Made by a program: the position numbers and the translations under genes | In this document: positions 12,626-24,019 of the stretch, one piece after another | Position numbering within the stretch: position 1 is the stretch's first letter | Layout: each line of letters begins with the position of its first letter | Assembly: GCA_038049695.1 (NCBI GenBank) | Contig: CP142453.1 | Coordinates: 35,873,501 to 35,937,500, forward strand | Source of the DNA: Cinnamomum chago | Lineage: Eukaryota; Streptophyta; Magnoliopsida; Laurales; Lauraceae | Length of the DNA: 64,000 nt | Direction: 5' to 3' | Notes under the pieces: model-generated | The model's database searches: none | Seen by the model: only the letters and a program-made list of their open reading frames with translations | What the model was told of the DNA's origin: nothing

Positions 12626-14829
12626 TTAATATTTTGATGGCCTCAGCTGATCTAACTCTTGATAAGGCAACGTATAGTTGTCCATGTGAAAAAAAGGTAG
12701 ATAAATGCCAACATTTTCCAATGTCTGCCCTTGAGATTTATTAATTGTCATTGCAAAGCTCAAACGAATGGGAAATTGTTTTCGCTTGAATGGCAATGGA
12801 AATTTCTCGTCCTGATCTGATTGCAATGGGATTCGTGGTAAAAACACCCTTTTCCCTTCATGATGACCAACAATAATTTTAGCATCAATCACATTCTTTT
12901 TGAAAATTTCTGCAAATTAATCGAGTGCCATTGCAAAGGCCAGAAGAAGGGTCGATGTTACGTAATAAGATGACTGGACAATTTTTCTTCAATATCAATT
13001 CATGTGGAGGCAATCCACTTGGAGTCAACCCATTTAGAAATTCTTCTGGTAGATTTTGCTGTGCCTCATCTATTGCTGAATCAAAGCTATAGTATTTGAT
13101 TGAATCTCCTGGGAATTCTTCAATCAAGATTTGGTTCAGCTCATCAACAAATTCATTTTTTGTTGTCAATATAGCTCGGTTTGTCATGAAATGTGCATCA
13201 TATCCATTCATGATGAGATTTGGAAAGACACAATTGATAAGTTTGAACTTTGAGCTAATGTCATCCATGTAAGGAATGAGCATTGTTTTTAGAATTTGAA
13301 TTCTTTCTTCTGAAATAGCTATTTCAATTCCATTCCCAATACATAACAGAAATTCACTAAAATGTGGATCTATTTTAGCTCTCATATTTTCTGTTAGTTG
13401 TATTTTCTGGATTTTTTTCCATAATTCTGACATCACCAAGCTTGCATCAATTGTTTCCTTTTTTCCACCACGAATGACAACAGGGGGTATTTGTCGAAAA
13501 TCTCCTCCAAATACTACTACTTTTCCTCCAAATAGTAGTTTGTAATCAGTTATATCTTGCAACATAACATTAAGTGCTTCAATTGCCTGCCTATTTGCCA
13601 TGGATGCTTCATCCCAAATAATAAGTTTTGCTCTACGCAATAGCTCTGCCAAACTTATTACATGCTGATCTATCTTCAAAGTTTAATGGTAATTTGAACC
13701 GTGAATGTGCAGTTCGCCCTCCTGGCAAAATTAATGCAGCAATGCCAGATGTGGCAGTTGCTAGTGCAATATGTCCTTCTGATCTCACAGTTATGAGTAG
13801 AGCTCGATATAAATATGTTTTTCCAGTTCCTCTTGGACCATCGATAAAGAATACACCATTATTGCCACTTCTTATTCTTTCTAATATGATGGTATAAGCT
13901 CTTTTTTGTTCATGATTCAAATTTTGAATTGTGAACAACTCATTTTCTGAAATTGGGATGTTTAGTTCTTCACGAATTTCTTTTAGGAGCTTTTCATCTG
14001 GACTATCAACAATCATTATTTCTGGTAAAGCATACTCATTAATACTTTTACCCATTGATTCAAGGAAGTAATTGATACTTTGCAATGCTTTTGCCTCAAT
14101 GTTCCTTGCAGATATGAAGTTTGTTTTTGCAAAATCTTCAGACATCGCATCTTTATATTTGTCCCATAATGCTGCAGGATTATGCACTCCACAGTAAACC
14201 AAAAGTGTAGCAAATAATCGCCGTAATGTAAAAGGCATTTGGAACAATGATGCTTCTTCTAAGCATTGATCAATATTGTTATCAGATTCAAGCAAACCGA
14301 ATTGCTCTGCTGCTTTACGGAATGTATCAAATTTAATTCCATTGATAGTTCGTAAACTTTGATATGATGTAGCTCCTTTGACATGATTTAATAGTAATCG
14401 CATATAATATCTTTCTCCCTCAACTGGGCTCGCAGCAACAAGTCTACCAATTGCATTCCGTTGCTTTCTTTGGCTCCAGTATTTTTTATCTTCATTCGAA
14501 ACATAATATTCAGGGAATTCCTTATAAAGAAATTTGCAAGCATCTTTATCTAGCTGATTCATTTGAAAGTATCCAGTCAACATTGTTTTAGATGCTTGTT
14601 GATTATGCAAGACGCTCAATAAGTTCGTATCTTCTCGGAATCCAACAGTTTGCATATTTTGTAAATGAACTTGTAAGCTTTTGACTGATGGATACATTTT
14701 ATTTAAACAGAATTGGTAAATCCTCCAAATTGCTTCTGGAGGAGATATCCATCTTGCTTGTTGAAATTGTTGTATCTCATCAATAACTTGAGGAACAACA
14801 TTGTTGCTAAGATTAAATGACTCTATCAT
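12626..14829 (-). pseudogene. Helitron helicase domain (Pif1-like), broken by frameshifts
   Basis: C-terminal superfamily 1 helicase of the Rep/Hel transposase, which would unwind DNA during transposition. The frame at 13633-14829 holds the region after the Rep domain and Walker A (GPRGTGKT). It continues in 12885-13679 with Walker B (LIIWDEASM) and then in 12626-12892 with the late motif RLSFAMTINKSQGQT. The three frames together follow the usual Helitron order, but they are joined only by single-base shifts near 13660, 12890 and, at a seven-base T run, about 12700. After the last shift the expected C-terminal YVALSR-type motif is visible in another frame. The break from the Rep part is near 14820. 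Several shifts are at homopolymers, so assembly error is an alternative, but the intact Copia and MTERF frames in the same window argue for real decay. Confidence 0.85.
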
Positions 14830-16770
14830 GTCCTTTATAAATATACTTATACAGATATTTTACTGCTTTTACTGTTAAACAAACTTCAACATTCATGTGA
14901 CAATTGAATTTTGCTAATAGATATGGGTTATATGGAACTACCCACCGATTATCTAGCAAACAACCACGCACTTTGATCTCTTCTCCAGTGTTTTGTCTCT
15001 TATATAATGGATAAGAATTCTTTGTTTGTGTTGTGATAGAACAAAATTCCCGAGGATAGTGATTTTTGCATTGTCCATTTCTCATACAAACATTAGTCGG
15101 ATTCAAATTGCCACATGGTCCATGCATCATATGCTGAACAACCATTTTGTATAGATGTGGATAGCTTCTGCTATTAGGAAGTTCAGCTGACACAAATTTG
15201 TCATACATCTCTGGGGTTTTCAGTTTGTACTTGTTCTTTAAGATGAGTAGGAAATGAGCATGTGGAAGTCCTCTTTTTTGAAATTCTATAACATATTCAT
15301 GCGCTGCAACTGCACCAAAAATATTATTTATTAAATCAAGTTTAAGTTCTTCTATCTTTGCTCTAAAAACTCTTGCAATCAAGTCTGGTCTATTTTGTGC
15401 TTCTTCGTGATGACCAAGTTGATCTTTAATTTCTGACCAAGCTGGATTACAAGTGATTGTCAGGAAGATGTCTGGTTTGCCAAACTTTTGAACTAATGCC
15501 ATTGCATCTAGATACCGACGACGCATATTTCTTGGACCTCCTATAAATGATGGTGGCAGTACTATTCTTTTTCCAATCTTCTTTCCAGAAGTTTCACCAA
15601 TGCTAATGCTATCCATTATTCCTTGATATAAATCTGCTCGGATTGAATTTTGATCATTTCGAAAGTAATCCAAGCGAGAAGTTTCAAGTTTTATATACAT
15701 GTCAACAGCATACTGTTGTAAAAGACAACCAGAATGTAGCAAGATTGAGCTTTCAAATGGCCGGATTTGTAATTATAACAGTAATATTGTCGACATGATA
15801 TATTTTCTTTTGCTGAACTTTTTTTCTCTGAAGCTGACAGGAAAAAAAATATATTATAAGTTTTTAGTGTTCAAGTTGATTTTATAATAGTTTATATGAA
15901 GATAAGATATACCTCGCTTTTCTTTGTTCAACAAATCATCAATCGAAAGTATATTTGGATGACTTAACAACTCATTTCTTTGTCTTCGTTTGATACCTCT
16001 ATGCCAACCTGAATCTCCATAAGGAAATAGTAATGGATACTCCAATGGATCATAGCAACCAAAATAATGCTTAATTCTATGACTGTGTCCAGAATGACTA
16101 TATATTATGATGTCGCGTTCAGCTAATTGGTTGGCATTTGAATTCTCAGTCCAGATTCCTGCAACTTGTGATGTTGAAGGTGCATTGTATACCCTTTGAT
16201 CAAGTTGAGGATCACATCTTATGAATATTCTTGTATCATCGTTGATGGACAAATGTCTTAAAGATCGAAAAAATTCAGAATAAGGATTGATGGTCAATAT
16301 ATCCATTAGCTTTTGAACAACATCAAGCCTAAGCTTTGGTGACTGATACATCCTATTCTCCACTTCATGATCAGTATCACAAAAGTATAATTGCAGATAT
16401 GATGGATGGCCATCAGGAGGTACCAATTCATTGATGTAATGGTAAACTTGGCCTTGAACCTTGAAAGTGTAAATATCTTTGTTCCTCCTACAATGCTCTT
16501 TTTCATATTTGACACCAAAGGAGGTGAATGCAAATGTATTGTTATATGTTCTTACATGTGTTCTGAAATGAACTGCTTCTTCACTATTTGATGTGAATAG
16601 AGCTAAAAGCTCTTCAGGAACAAAATTTGAAGCTAGTAATACCTGACCAGTAGAGCAGCAAAAACCCTTTGGTTCATAAGCAAATCTCTTTGCTCCACAA
16701 TAGCTACAATCAGGTTTTTGTTCTAATATTGATGGATGGGAAGGAATGCTTATATCAAAACTAACCATAG
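14813..16770 (-). pseudogene. Helitron Rep (HUH endonuclease) domain, frameshifted
   Basis: Replication initiator domain that nicks DNA and joins Helitron ends. One exon runs 16770-15913 and begins with a Cys-rich finger (CSYCGAKRF, then FCCSTG). An intron with GT at 15912 and AG before 15833 follows, in matching phase. The next exon starts SEKKSSAKENIS and reaches the REYYCY-like region, where one base is missing near 15770. The remainder, 15742-14813, has the HUH motif GLPHAH in QKRGLPHAHFLLIL and the tyrosine region YLYKYIYKGHD. A second shift near 14820 separates it from the helicase. All catalytic motifs are therefore present as sequence but not in one frame. Confidence 0.87.
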
Positions 16771-16847
16771 CTACATGTAAAAATTGTATTAGTATAATTC
16801 GGTTCTTTTAATAGACCTAAGCTATTTTGTTGTATAAATATGTTTAC

Positions 16848-17687
16848 CTTTTTTTCTGTAGTTTAATGTAGAAGTGTTTTCTAAATAAACACTTGAAGAA
16901 GCATCTTCATCAGATTCAGCAGGTTGTCTCGATGTTGACCCTGGTAGAAGATATATATAATGTTTAGAAGTTTGTAATATAAAAATATATTAGATCAGAT
17001 GAACATATTTATTAATTTTTTAATATAGAACTTACCAATCTCATAAGTATGGTATACTCTTTTTTCCATTTGGGCTATAATATTTGCGGGAATATCATTG
17101 AGACCGACACCCAGCGGTTTATTAGTGCGTTCTGTTTGTTGCAAAAGATAAATATTTAATTAGAAAAAAGTTTCTTATATTTTTGAAACAATTTTAATAT
17201 TACACATAAGAGTATATACCTGTTTGTTGACTTGTATTAAATGATGAAGTAAGATTTCTAGAAGATTATCCTTTTAATAACTTTTTTCTAGCATAAGCCT
17301 CCCTTTTTCGTAGAAGAAGTGCGTCTTTTTTTTCTTTTGGCAATGAGGCGTACCATTGTCTTCTTTGTAGTCGCTTTTGCAGTGTTACATGCTCTATATT
17401 TGCAAAAATATTGGAATTAGTAATTACAAATACTATTATTCATTGTAATTATAAACATAAATGTATTATAAAATTTAGAGCAAACCTAAGTTTGATGTTG
17501 CTTTTGTGGGATTTGCAATTTTAGAAGCATATCTTTTCTTCTTTGGAGCAGGTTCTAATGTTTCACTTTGTAATATTTGTGTCCTTTTATTTGCTTCCCT
17601 CTTTTCCATGTTGATTCTTTCTTTTTGTTCAATAGACAACTTGGTGTACCAAGTTGTGTTGCCTCTGATGACGCTTTTTGCAGTTAT
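16848..17687 (-). pseudogene. N-terminal exons of the Helitron Rep gene, with repeated WY..L..E.K motif
   Basis: Four exons (17687-17486, 17393-17220, 17131-17036, 16940-16848) have GT-AG borders whose phases all agree and join in frame to the Rep exon at 16770. The first two each encode the same kind of motif: WYTKLSIEQKERI with KREANKR, and WYASLPKEKKDAL with KREAYARKK. They are basic and look like two copies of a short helical unit, possibly DNA-binding; this function is not established. One in-frame TAA lies near 17266, consistent with the decay seen downstream. An upstream first exon is likely because 17687 starts at an acceptor site; it was not found. Confidence 0.7.
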
Positions 17688-17750
17688 CTTTTATAGAAAA
17701 GAAGAAGTCAGTCACTTTTTAGGTTTGATACTATATTTGAGTTATGCTCA

Positions 17751-20300
17751 GTTCTTACGTTTGATACTATATTTATATAGTATGAATTTAACCTTTTAAC
17801 ACTATGTAAAATGTCTTTCAAAATGTAAATTATCTTAAAGTATATGATGGTAAAGCAGACAACATAAATCAAGTAAGTTCATATAAATTAAAAAAAAATT
17901 AACATGATTCCCACTTTAGTTAAAGAAAAATAATACCAGAAGTCCATTTTCATATAGGTGGACAACATTAGCAATTTAAAAGAAAAGAACAAGAGAGCAA
18001 GGAATCCATAAAAAAATAGCATCAAATGTAGTAATAAAAGAACCATTAATTATTTAAATTTACTGCAAAAATGTACATATGTTCCAACAAATGCTAAATT
18101 AAATGGAAGGTAAGCTTTCCTTCAAAGAAAACTAAGATTGAAGAAATTGAGAAAAATAAGCAAAATCCTAAATGAATGAGCCATATTTTTGGAAGAAATA
18201 ATAACATGAGAACATGAGAACATCTGTAATGACAGGATGATATTAAAATAGAAGAAAACTTATCTTCATGTAAGAGAGTTAAGCTCTACTATTCAAGAAA
18301 CCTATTGTAAATTTCAGCTAGTGAAATGATGAATCCATCTAGATTATAGCAAATCGTTATAGTTTATTCCAATGGTACTTAATAAGAAGATAGTTAGTTT
18401 GATTAGCAAATCGTTATAGTTTATTCCAATGGTACTTAATAAGAAGATAGTTTGTTTGATTAGAATAAGAAATTAATGAATATGCATAAGATTTTGCAAA
18501 TCATTAGAAAAGGTGACAGTATGACTGTAGTAGGGGTGGGATAGGATTTGGCTTGCATCATTAAAAATATGTGTGCGTACAGAATATCATATTCATCATT
18601 GACTTTAAAATACTTGTATTAAAAATATTCAAAAAGTATAAGCAATGAAAGGTATGTTGTAAGTTCAAAAATAAAATTTGCAGTTAATGCAGAACAACAA
18701 CTTGATGAATTGGGGTGGATGTTTCCAAAATCATGACAAGTTTGCAAACATTTAAAGGTTTGCAAATGAGTTAGGAAATTGTTGAAAATTATAAAGTGGC
18801 TGGCAGTTGTTCACCTCTCAAACTCAAAAGCAAATATTCAAGATTTGATTAGGAAGGTTTATAAAAGGTCCCAACAAAGAAAGGGGGTAAAAGAGAGCTT
18901 GTATGTATTTCAATTTTTTCTAATTTTGACCCATGGCTTATGTGCTGATGTGGAAAGAAGAAGCCTCTTTAGCCTTTGAAGCAATGTAAAACACAATATT
19001 TGGGAGTAAAAAGGATTCGACTTTTCATGATTTATTCAAGAAAGGATGGATAAGTCCTAACATAAAAATAAAATAAAAAGTAAACAAATGCCAATTAAAA
19101 GCAAACGAAAAGCAAATAAGACCTAACATACTTGATTCCTTACCTTGACTCAATTAGATTTTCACTTCCTTAGATTCAATTAGACTTTTCCTTTGTCAGA
19201 TGTATACATGGAAAGGATCAGAGCATGCCTTAAAAAAAGTAAAAGTTACAACATCCATCAATCAAGTGCCTGAACAAGAAATTTAAGGGATTTACAGCAT
19301 TGAAGAGTTAAACTACAAGGAAACACCATGGATTGGACAAATAATAGAATAATAAGATCAAATGCTCTACCCTACTACAAACAATTTGACCATGTACATA
19401 GAAAGTCTAAATGAGCTCTTCTACCACATCTCAAAAGGCTATAGTAGGGATGAGGAGATAATGCTAGACCAACAAAACCCATAGAAAACATGGTAATGGG
19501 GTCAATTGAATCATACGTCAAGCAATATGGATAAAATTTACAAGACCACTATTGAAAGAAAAAGGAAGGAAACTAAATCCAAAGATATGGAAATCACATT
19601 TTGAGCTTATCAAAAGAAGAGCATAAAAAAAAAAGGAATGACAAGCATTTGACTATAATATAGCACTTAATAAAAAAAACTACAATCAAACTGTTATAGT
19701 TAGAAAAGAACAAACTGAATTGAAGAATACCATCGAAAAATAAAAAATAAAAAATAATCAAGATTGGCCAGGTCAACCAATTATACTGATCTTAACTGTC
19801 CACATAACTGGTAATATAGTACACCAAACTATTACACAACATTTAGAAACAACAATAGCGATCCCATACTCTACATCATATATGTCATATTTAAATAAGC
19901 TTCAATCATATAACACTAATATTACATGAAATTCCTTTCTCATTTTTTATTTAGTTGACCACAATTTATGGTTCATACTTTTTCTACTATTGTTTGTTCA
20001 AGAAGGATATCAGCCCTTTCCAGTTCACTTCTTGTCAAAGGAAAAAAATTATCAGCTGATTTGGCAAAATGACCACAGTAATTAATCAACATGCATGCAT
20101 CAACAAAAGTTATCAAATTTGAATAGGTTATGCTGGGATTAACCAAAACCATAGATTCATTTCATTAATAAATGTCAAAGTACCAATTCAATAAAGTTAC
20201 CTTGTGGCACCAAACATCTACGGATAAGCTCCACAAAATTAAGTGGCTACAACTTAAAACTTATAGGACATGATTTTCACCTTGAAAGGGTACAATCCAA
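17751..20300. other. AT-rich stretch, possibly holding the Helitron 5' end
   Basis: No coding sequence was recognised. The missing first exon and 5' TC end of the Helitron should lie here or slightly beyond, but nothing could be assigned. A 57-bp tandem repeat is the only structure noted. Confidence 0.45.
18348..18461. repeat. 57-bp tandem repeat, two copies
   Basis: Units start at 18348 and 18405 (AGCAAATCGTTATAG...) and differ at one visible position near the end. No open frame is associated. Confidence 0.85.
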
Positions 20301-20409
20301 TTCTATATACTATTAGAAGGGAGGAATTAGAGTTCATACTACTCTGAGTTCATAAAACTATCCAGGAATACCACTCTGAGTTCATAAATCAATGGACCGA
20401 ATGTAATTA

Positions 20410-20762
20410 CTTTGTATATGCCACTGTCTCTGTTGCAACACTGTCGGCCATCCAAAAGGTTGATGAAACCAAGCAATGGGACAAATTTCTAATGAAACTT
20501 TGCTAGGAATTTAAAACTGTTTGATCTAATCTTAATGAGTCAAGATCCCTCAGCTTCTTTTGACACCTGTCTTAATGAACTTGGAGAACAATGCAGCTTG
20601 ACCAAAGCTACCTTTGAACAAAAAATTTCTGACAATACCTTCAATGTGGCCTATGCATCTCAAGGAAAACCAAGGGCCGGAGATATGAGCAAGATTCAAT
20701 GTTTTAGTTGCAAGGAACTTGGTCATACTGCCAGTCAAAAAAAGGTTTTTCAACTATTGTAA
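20410..20762 (+). pseudogene. Copia gag remnant
   Basis: Translates to stretches matching the C-terminal half of Copia gag: a FLMKL segment, then SQDPSASFDTCLNEL, and a partial zinc knuckle CFSCKELGHTAS whose last Cys is missing. Stop codons interrupt the upstream part, and the rest of the element is absent. The same order is seen in the intact Copia elements at 25056 and 31437. Non-functional. Confidence 0.7.
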
Positions 20763-20769
20763 AGGAACC

Positions 20770-20914
20770 GGGCATCTTATTACAACAGTGGAACTTATCA
20801 ATTCCATCTAAAATTAAAATTTTCCTTTGGCGGGCTCTACATGGGCAGCTTAGCATTTCCTATACAACAAAGTGTTGCAATAAAGAGGTCACTGATAAAA
20901 TTCATGAATCATGA
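20770..20914 (+). pseudogene. LINE C-terminal zinc-binding (zf-RVT type) fragment
   Basis: Encodes SIPSKIKIFLWRALHGQLS, the hallmark of the zinc-binding domain that follows reverse transcriptase in plant LINEs and related host genes. It lies directly after the Copia gag remnant in the same direction, so two unrelated elements are fused or adjacent here. Only about 45 codons are present. Confidence 0.6.
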
Positions 20915-21525
20915 TATAGTGCGAAAGAGCAAAAGGAAAAGATGAATTCTTCACATAATAATTGTAAAGGTAATTGCAACTCTCTTGTTGTATATAATGT
21001 CTCCATTGCACATTAGAACACACCCATGAGCAATGCAAAGTTGGATAAACAAATTCAGGGCGCTTGAAAAATAGAATAAAATACCTTACTGATTTTGATA
21101 TTCAGTATTATAGGTTCTCATTGTCAACCAAGCCCTGACTTGATATGTCAGCATCAATAGTTGGTATTGGGGAGGAATATATGCAGGTAGACATCAACCA
21201 ATTCAATAAAATATTCTAGAAGCATTCATATTCAAGCAACAACTACGTGGCTGTATGATGAACCAAAACGGAAACAGAAGAAGTTCAAACCAGGTTACCA
21301 ACTTGGGCTGTTTTCCCAAAAAATCTGACCTACAATCAATAAAGTCCCAGAATCATTTTGTGAATTAATGGACCTCAATACCAATTCTGCAAAACCATGT
21401 TAAATCTTTTAAGATGCATCCCCCTCAACTTCAGAATATTTCAAGGAATCAGCCGAAAATGCAGTCAAATGACCAGAGTAACATGAATTACAAATTGGAG
21501 AGAAACAGAAGAAGAAATTACAGAC
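20915..21525. other. Non-coding stretch next to gene fragments
   Basis: Nothing recognised. The minus-strand sequence directly after the PYL exon donor at 21525 should be intron, but no later PYL exon was found. Confidence 0.45.
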
Positions 21526-21618
21526 CTTAAGCCTGTGATCACCACCAAGGATCTTGATGCGGAGGATGTGCTCGTTATCGTCAAGGAGCTCCAACTGTTC
21601 AGTGCTTTTAGTTGCTCG
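21526..21618 (-). pseudogene. ABA receptor (PYR/PYL/RCAR) single-exon fragment
   Basis: About 31 codons match the PYL8/PYL9-type receptors: STEQLELLDDNEHIL followed by GGDHRLK, the latch loop that closes over abscisic acid. The fragment ends CTTAAG followed by GT at 21525, and the family has an intron at just this point. Upstream the match stops abruptly: the gate loop (SGLPA in the family) is not present and the sequence reads VVGRATKS instead. No other PYL exon was found nearby. This looks like a captured or relict piece, not a working receptor. Confidence 0.7.
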
Positions 21619-21773
21619 ACCCACAACACAAATCCACTCCTTTATATATATGACAGAGAGAGATGTCTGGAACAGAAACCTAGAAATCAAGGAACTCCCA
21701 TTTCATCATTTTCTCACTTTCCAAACAACAAAGCCAGACAGAGAGAGAGAGATCTCTGGAAGAGGGAAATGAA

Positions 21774-22009
21774 GCAAGGGTCTGGGAAAGGAGAAACAAG
21801 CGATTTCTCTCCAGCAAGCGAAACACAGAGAAGCAAGGGTCTGGGAAAGGAAAAACAAGCGATTTCTCTCCATCAAGCGAAACACAGAGAAGCAAGGGTC
21901 TGGGAAAGGAGAAACAAGCGATTTCTCTCCAGCAAGCGAAACACAGAGAAGCAAGGGTCTGGGAAAGGAGAAACAACCGATTTCTCTCCAGCAAGCGAAA
22001 CACAGAGAA
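21774..22009. repeat. 59-bp tandem repeat, four copies
   Basis: Units start at 21774, 21833, 21892 and 21951 (GCAAGGGTCTGGGAAAGG...). They are nearly identical. Because 59 is not a multiple of 3, each unit is read in a different frame, which creates long artificial open frames on both strands (plus 21535-22068; minus 21680-22110). Confidence 0.95.
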
Positions 22010-22146
22010 ACAAGCATAGAGAAACAAAGAAAAAGAAGGTGCTGGTTTATGGTGTCAGGAGAAGATAAGGATAAAAACTTCGCACGTGTATAGGCACGTG
22101 TATAAGGCATCTGAGTCGTCCAAAATCTGCTGCTTTTATATTATGG

Positions 22147-23239
22147 GATAGATTTGCATTCGCTTTCTGTATGCCATATGCACCATGTGAAACAGCTTCA
22201 GGCCCATATTGAGAGCCATTCTCAGCAACACCCTGAACAAGAATATAGAACATGTGATATTTAAGTTAATAAACCTGCACATTAAATTCTCTTAAAAGTT
22301 AGAAAGTGATATTCGACACAGCATTTATCTATGTACATGAGACTGGGTGTCATATGCTCCATGAGAAACAGCTCCATACCCATATGGAGAGACATTGTCA
22401 GCAGCATGATGAACCTGAAACAAAATACAGTCCATGTAATATAAATATAACAAGCACTTTGATTCTTCAAAAGAATGCTGTATTAAATAACTGTTTATCT
22501 ATATACATGAGCTCGTTGCATGTCATATGGACTATGTGGAACAGCTGCAGATCCATATTGAGAGACACTGTCAACAGCACCCTGAACCTGAAACCCAAAT
22601 CAGTTGTTATCAGTATGTAAACTGCACATAAGTTCTCAGAAAAACACTAGGTGGAATTAGTCAAACTTTTTTCTTTTTTTCTCCTCCTATGCACTGCACA
22701 TGAGCACGTAGTAAGTCATATGCACCATTTGAAACAACTCTGGATCACTTTGAGGACCATTATAGGCAGCAACCTCAGCCAGATACAATCCATATAAGAA
22801 ATGTTTTTTTTTTTTTTTTTAAGATTTTTTTATAAAAAAAAAAAAAGATGGGGGTAAGGCTATGACGAATATGAAGATGATGATCGTGATTTTAACTAAT
22901 GTTAGCTACTTGCAGAACATCCATATCCCCAAAAAAAGAAAAAAGAAAAAAGAAAAAAAGTGATAATGTTCAAGTGCATCACTGTGTACATGACTTCGTT
23001 GCAAATCATATGCACCATGTGAAACAGCTCCAGACCCATATTGAGGACCATTTTCAGCAGCACTCTGAACCTGAATATGAATCATCAGATACAAACCCAT
23101 CTAACAAGTACATTCTATTCCCTGAAAAGTAAATTGTGATATTAATTGCTTGTCTATATACTTGAGTTCGCGGGTCATAAGTGCCATGTGAAACAGCGTC
23201 AGATCCATATGAAGAGTTGGTTTCAGCAGCACCCTGAAC
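22147..23239 (-). repeat. Tandem array of about six copies of the FLX-like terminal exon
   Basis: Each unit is about 170-175 bp and carries a 29-30-codon terminal exon beginning VQG(A)A(E/D) and ending near HVHR. First codons of the copies (minus strand) are at 23239, 23070, about 22780, 22587, 22414 and 22238. Copies at 22325-22414 and 22495-22587 keep the stop codon; those at 23239 and 23070 have lost it and read on; the copy near 22690-22780 is frameshifted; the lowest copy has lost the normal acceptor AG. Most copies keep an acceptor of the form TTCAG or similar. The gap between the second and third copies is longer because of A/T-rich sequence. The family normally has one such exon. Confidence 0.85.
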
Positions 23240-24019
23240 CTGGAATGAAAACCATGTGACATCGGTCATCTAACAAGCAAATTCAATACTTAACAATATC
23301 ATATATGTCACACTTTTGACACTCAAACACACTTCCAAAAAGAAGGAATAATGCTCCCTAATAAACATAATTATGTAGAATTAAGATTATAAATATATCA
23401 GTATCGCAGATTCTCATTAGTTTGTTTCTGGCATCATCTTACATCTGAGTTTGCTCCGTTCGAGCATGTGATGAATGGAATTAGACAGAATTAAAAGCGT
23501 ATCATACATCATTATGTTAGCTTCTCTTTGGTTTGATTCCGCCATCTCTTACATCAAAGTTTGCTCGGCCATGTGATCAGTGGAGTCATGTAAACAGCCC
23601 ACTAGATTCATGCAACTCACTTGAGAGTTGATTCACATGTTTGGCTGATTGTTGGAAATACCTTTTAAGAAGTTGAAGACATGAACTCACTTGAGAGTTG
23701 AGTTCATGTTGCAACTCATGCAACTCATTAGCTTCATACAACTCATTTGTAGACAGCACAAGTTATGATCATGGCTTACTAGGTTCATGCAAACCCGTCC
23801 TCTCCCATTATTCTTGGATTGGTCGAGCAAAAAACATGAAGACATGCATTTCGTGTAATGACAAAAAAATGACGAAAATTAAGGCTCTTAAAGTACGGGT
23901 TGGTATGATCATATGGTCCCCATTTTTTACACACATCCAACAGACCTTTCCATCCCCCTAACCCATATCCAGTATAGCCCAACTGGCAGCTATGATTAAC
24001 TCAAGAACACATCATGGTT

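Larger units (their letters stand above)
4699..17750 (-). mobile_element. Large Helitron carrying Rep/helicase and RPA1-like genes; 5' end not located
   Basis: On the minus strand the order is Rep N-terminal exons, Rep (HUH), helicase, then an RPA1-like gene, and finally a 3' end with the structure expected of Helitrons: a 7-bp stem hairpin, an 8-nt spacer, CTAG, and a flanking T (4698). The coding part ends at 9787, so about 5 kb of internal sequence separates the genes from the 3' end. The 5' TC terminus was not found with confidence, and the upper boundary given here is simply just beyond the last recognised exon. That the hairpin at 4699 belongs to this element, and not to another Helitron, is inferred from orientation and absence of another end in between. 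Confidence 0.72.

Noticed and set aside
21535-22110. Open frames of up to 177 codons on both strands
   Set aside because: Produced by the 59-bp tandem repeat; the same unit is read in rotating frames and there is no domain.
22081-22110. Repeated GCACGTGTATA as a Helitron 3' hairpin
   Set aside because: It is a direct repeat, not an inverted one, and no CTRR follows at the right distance.
21774-23239. Regular repeats as a CRISPR-like array
   Set aside because: Units are a contiguous minisatellite and exon duplicates in a plant genome, without unique spacers.
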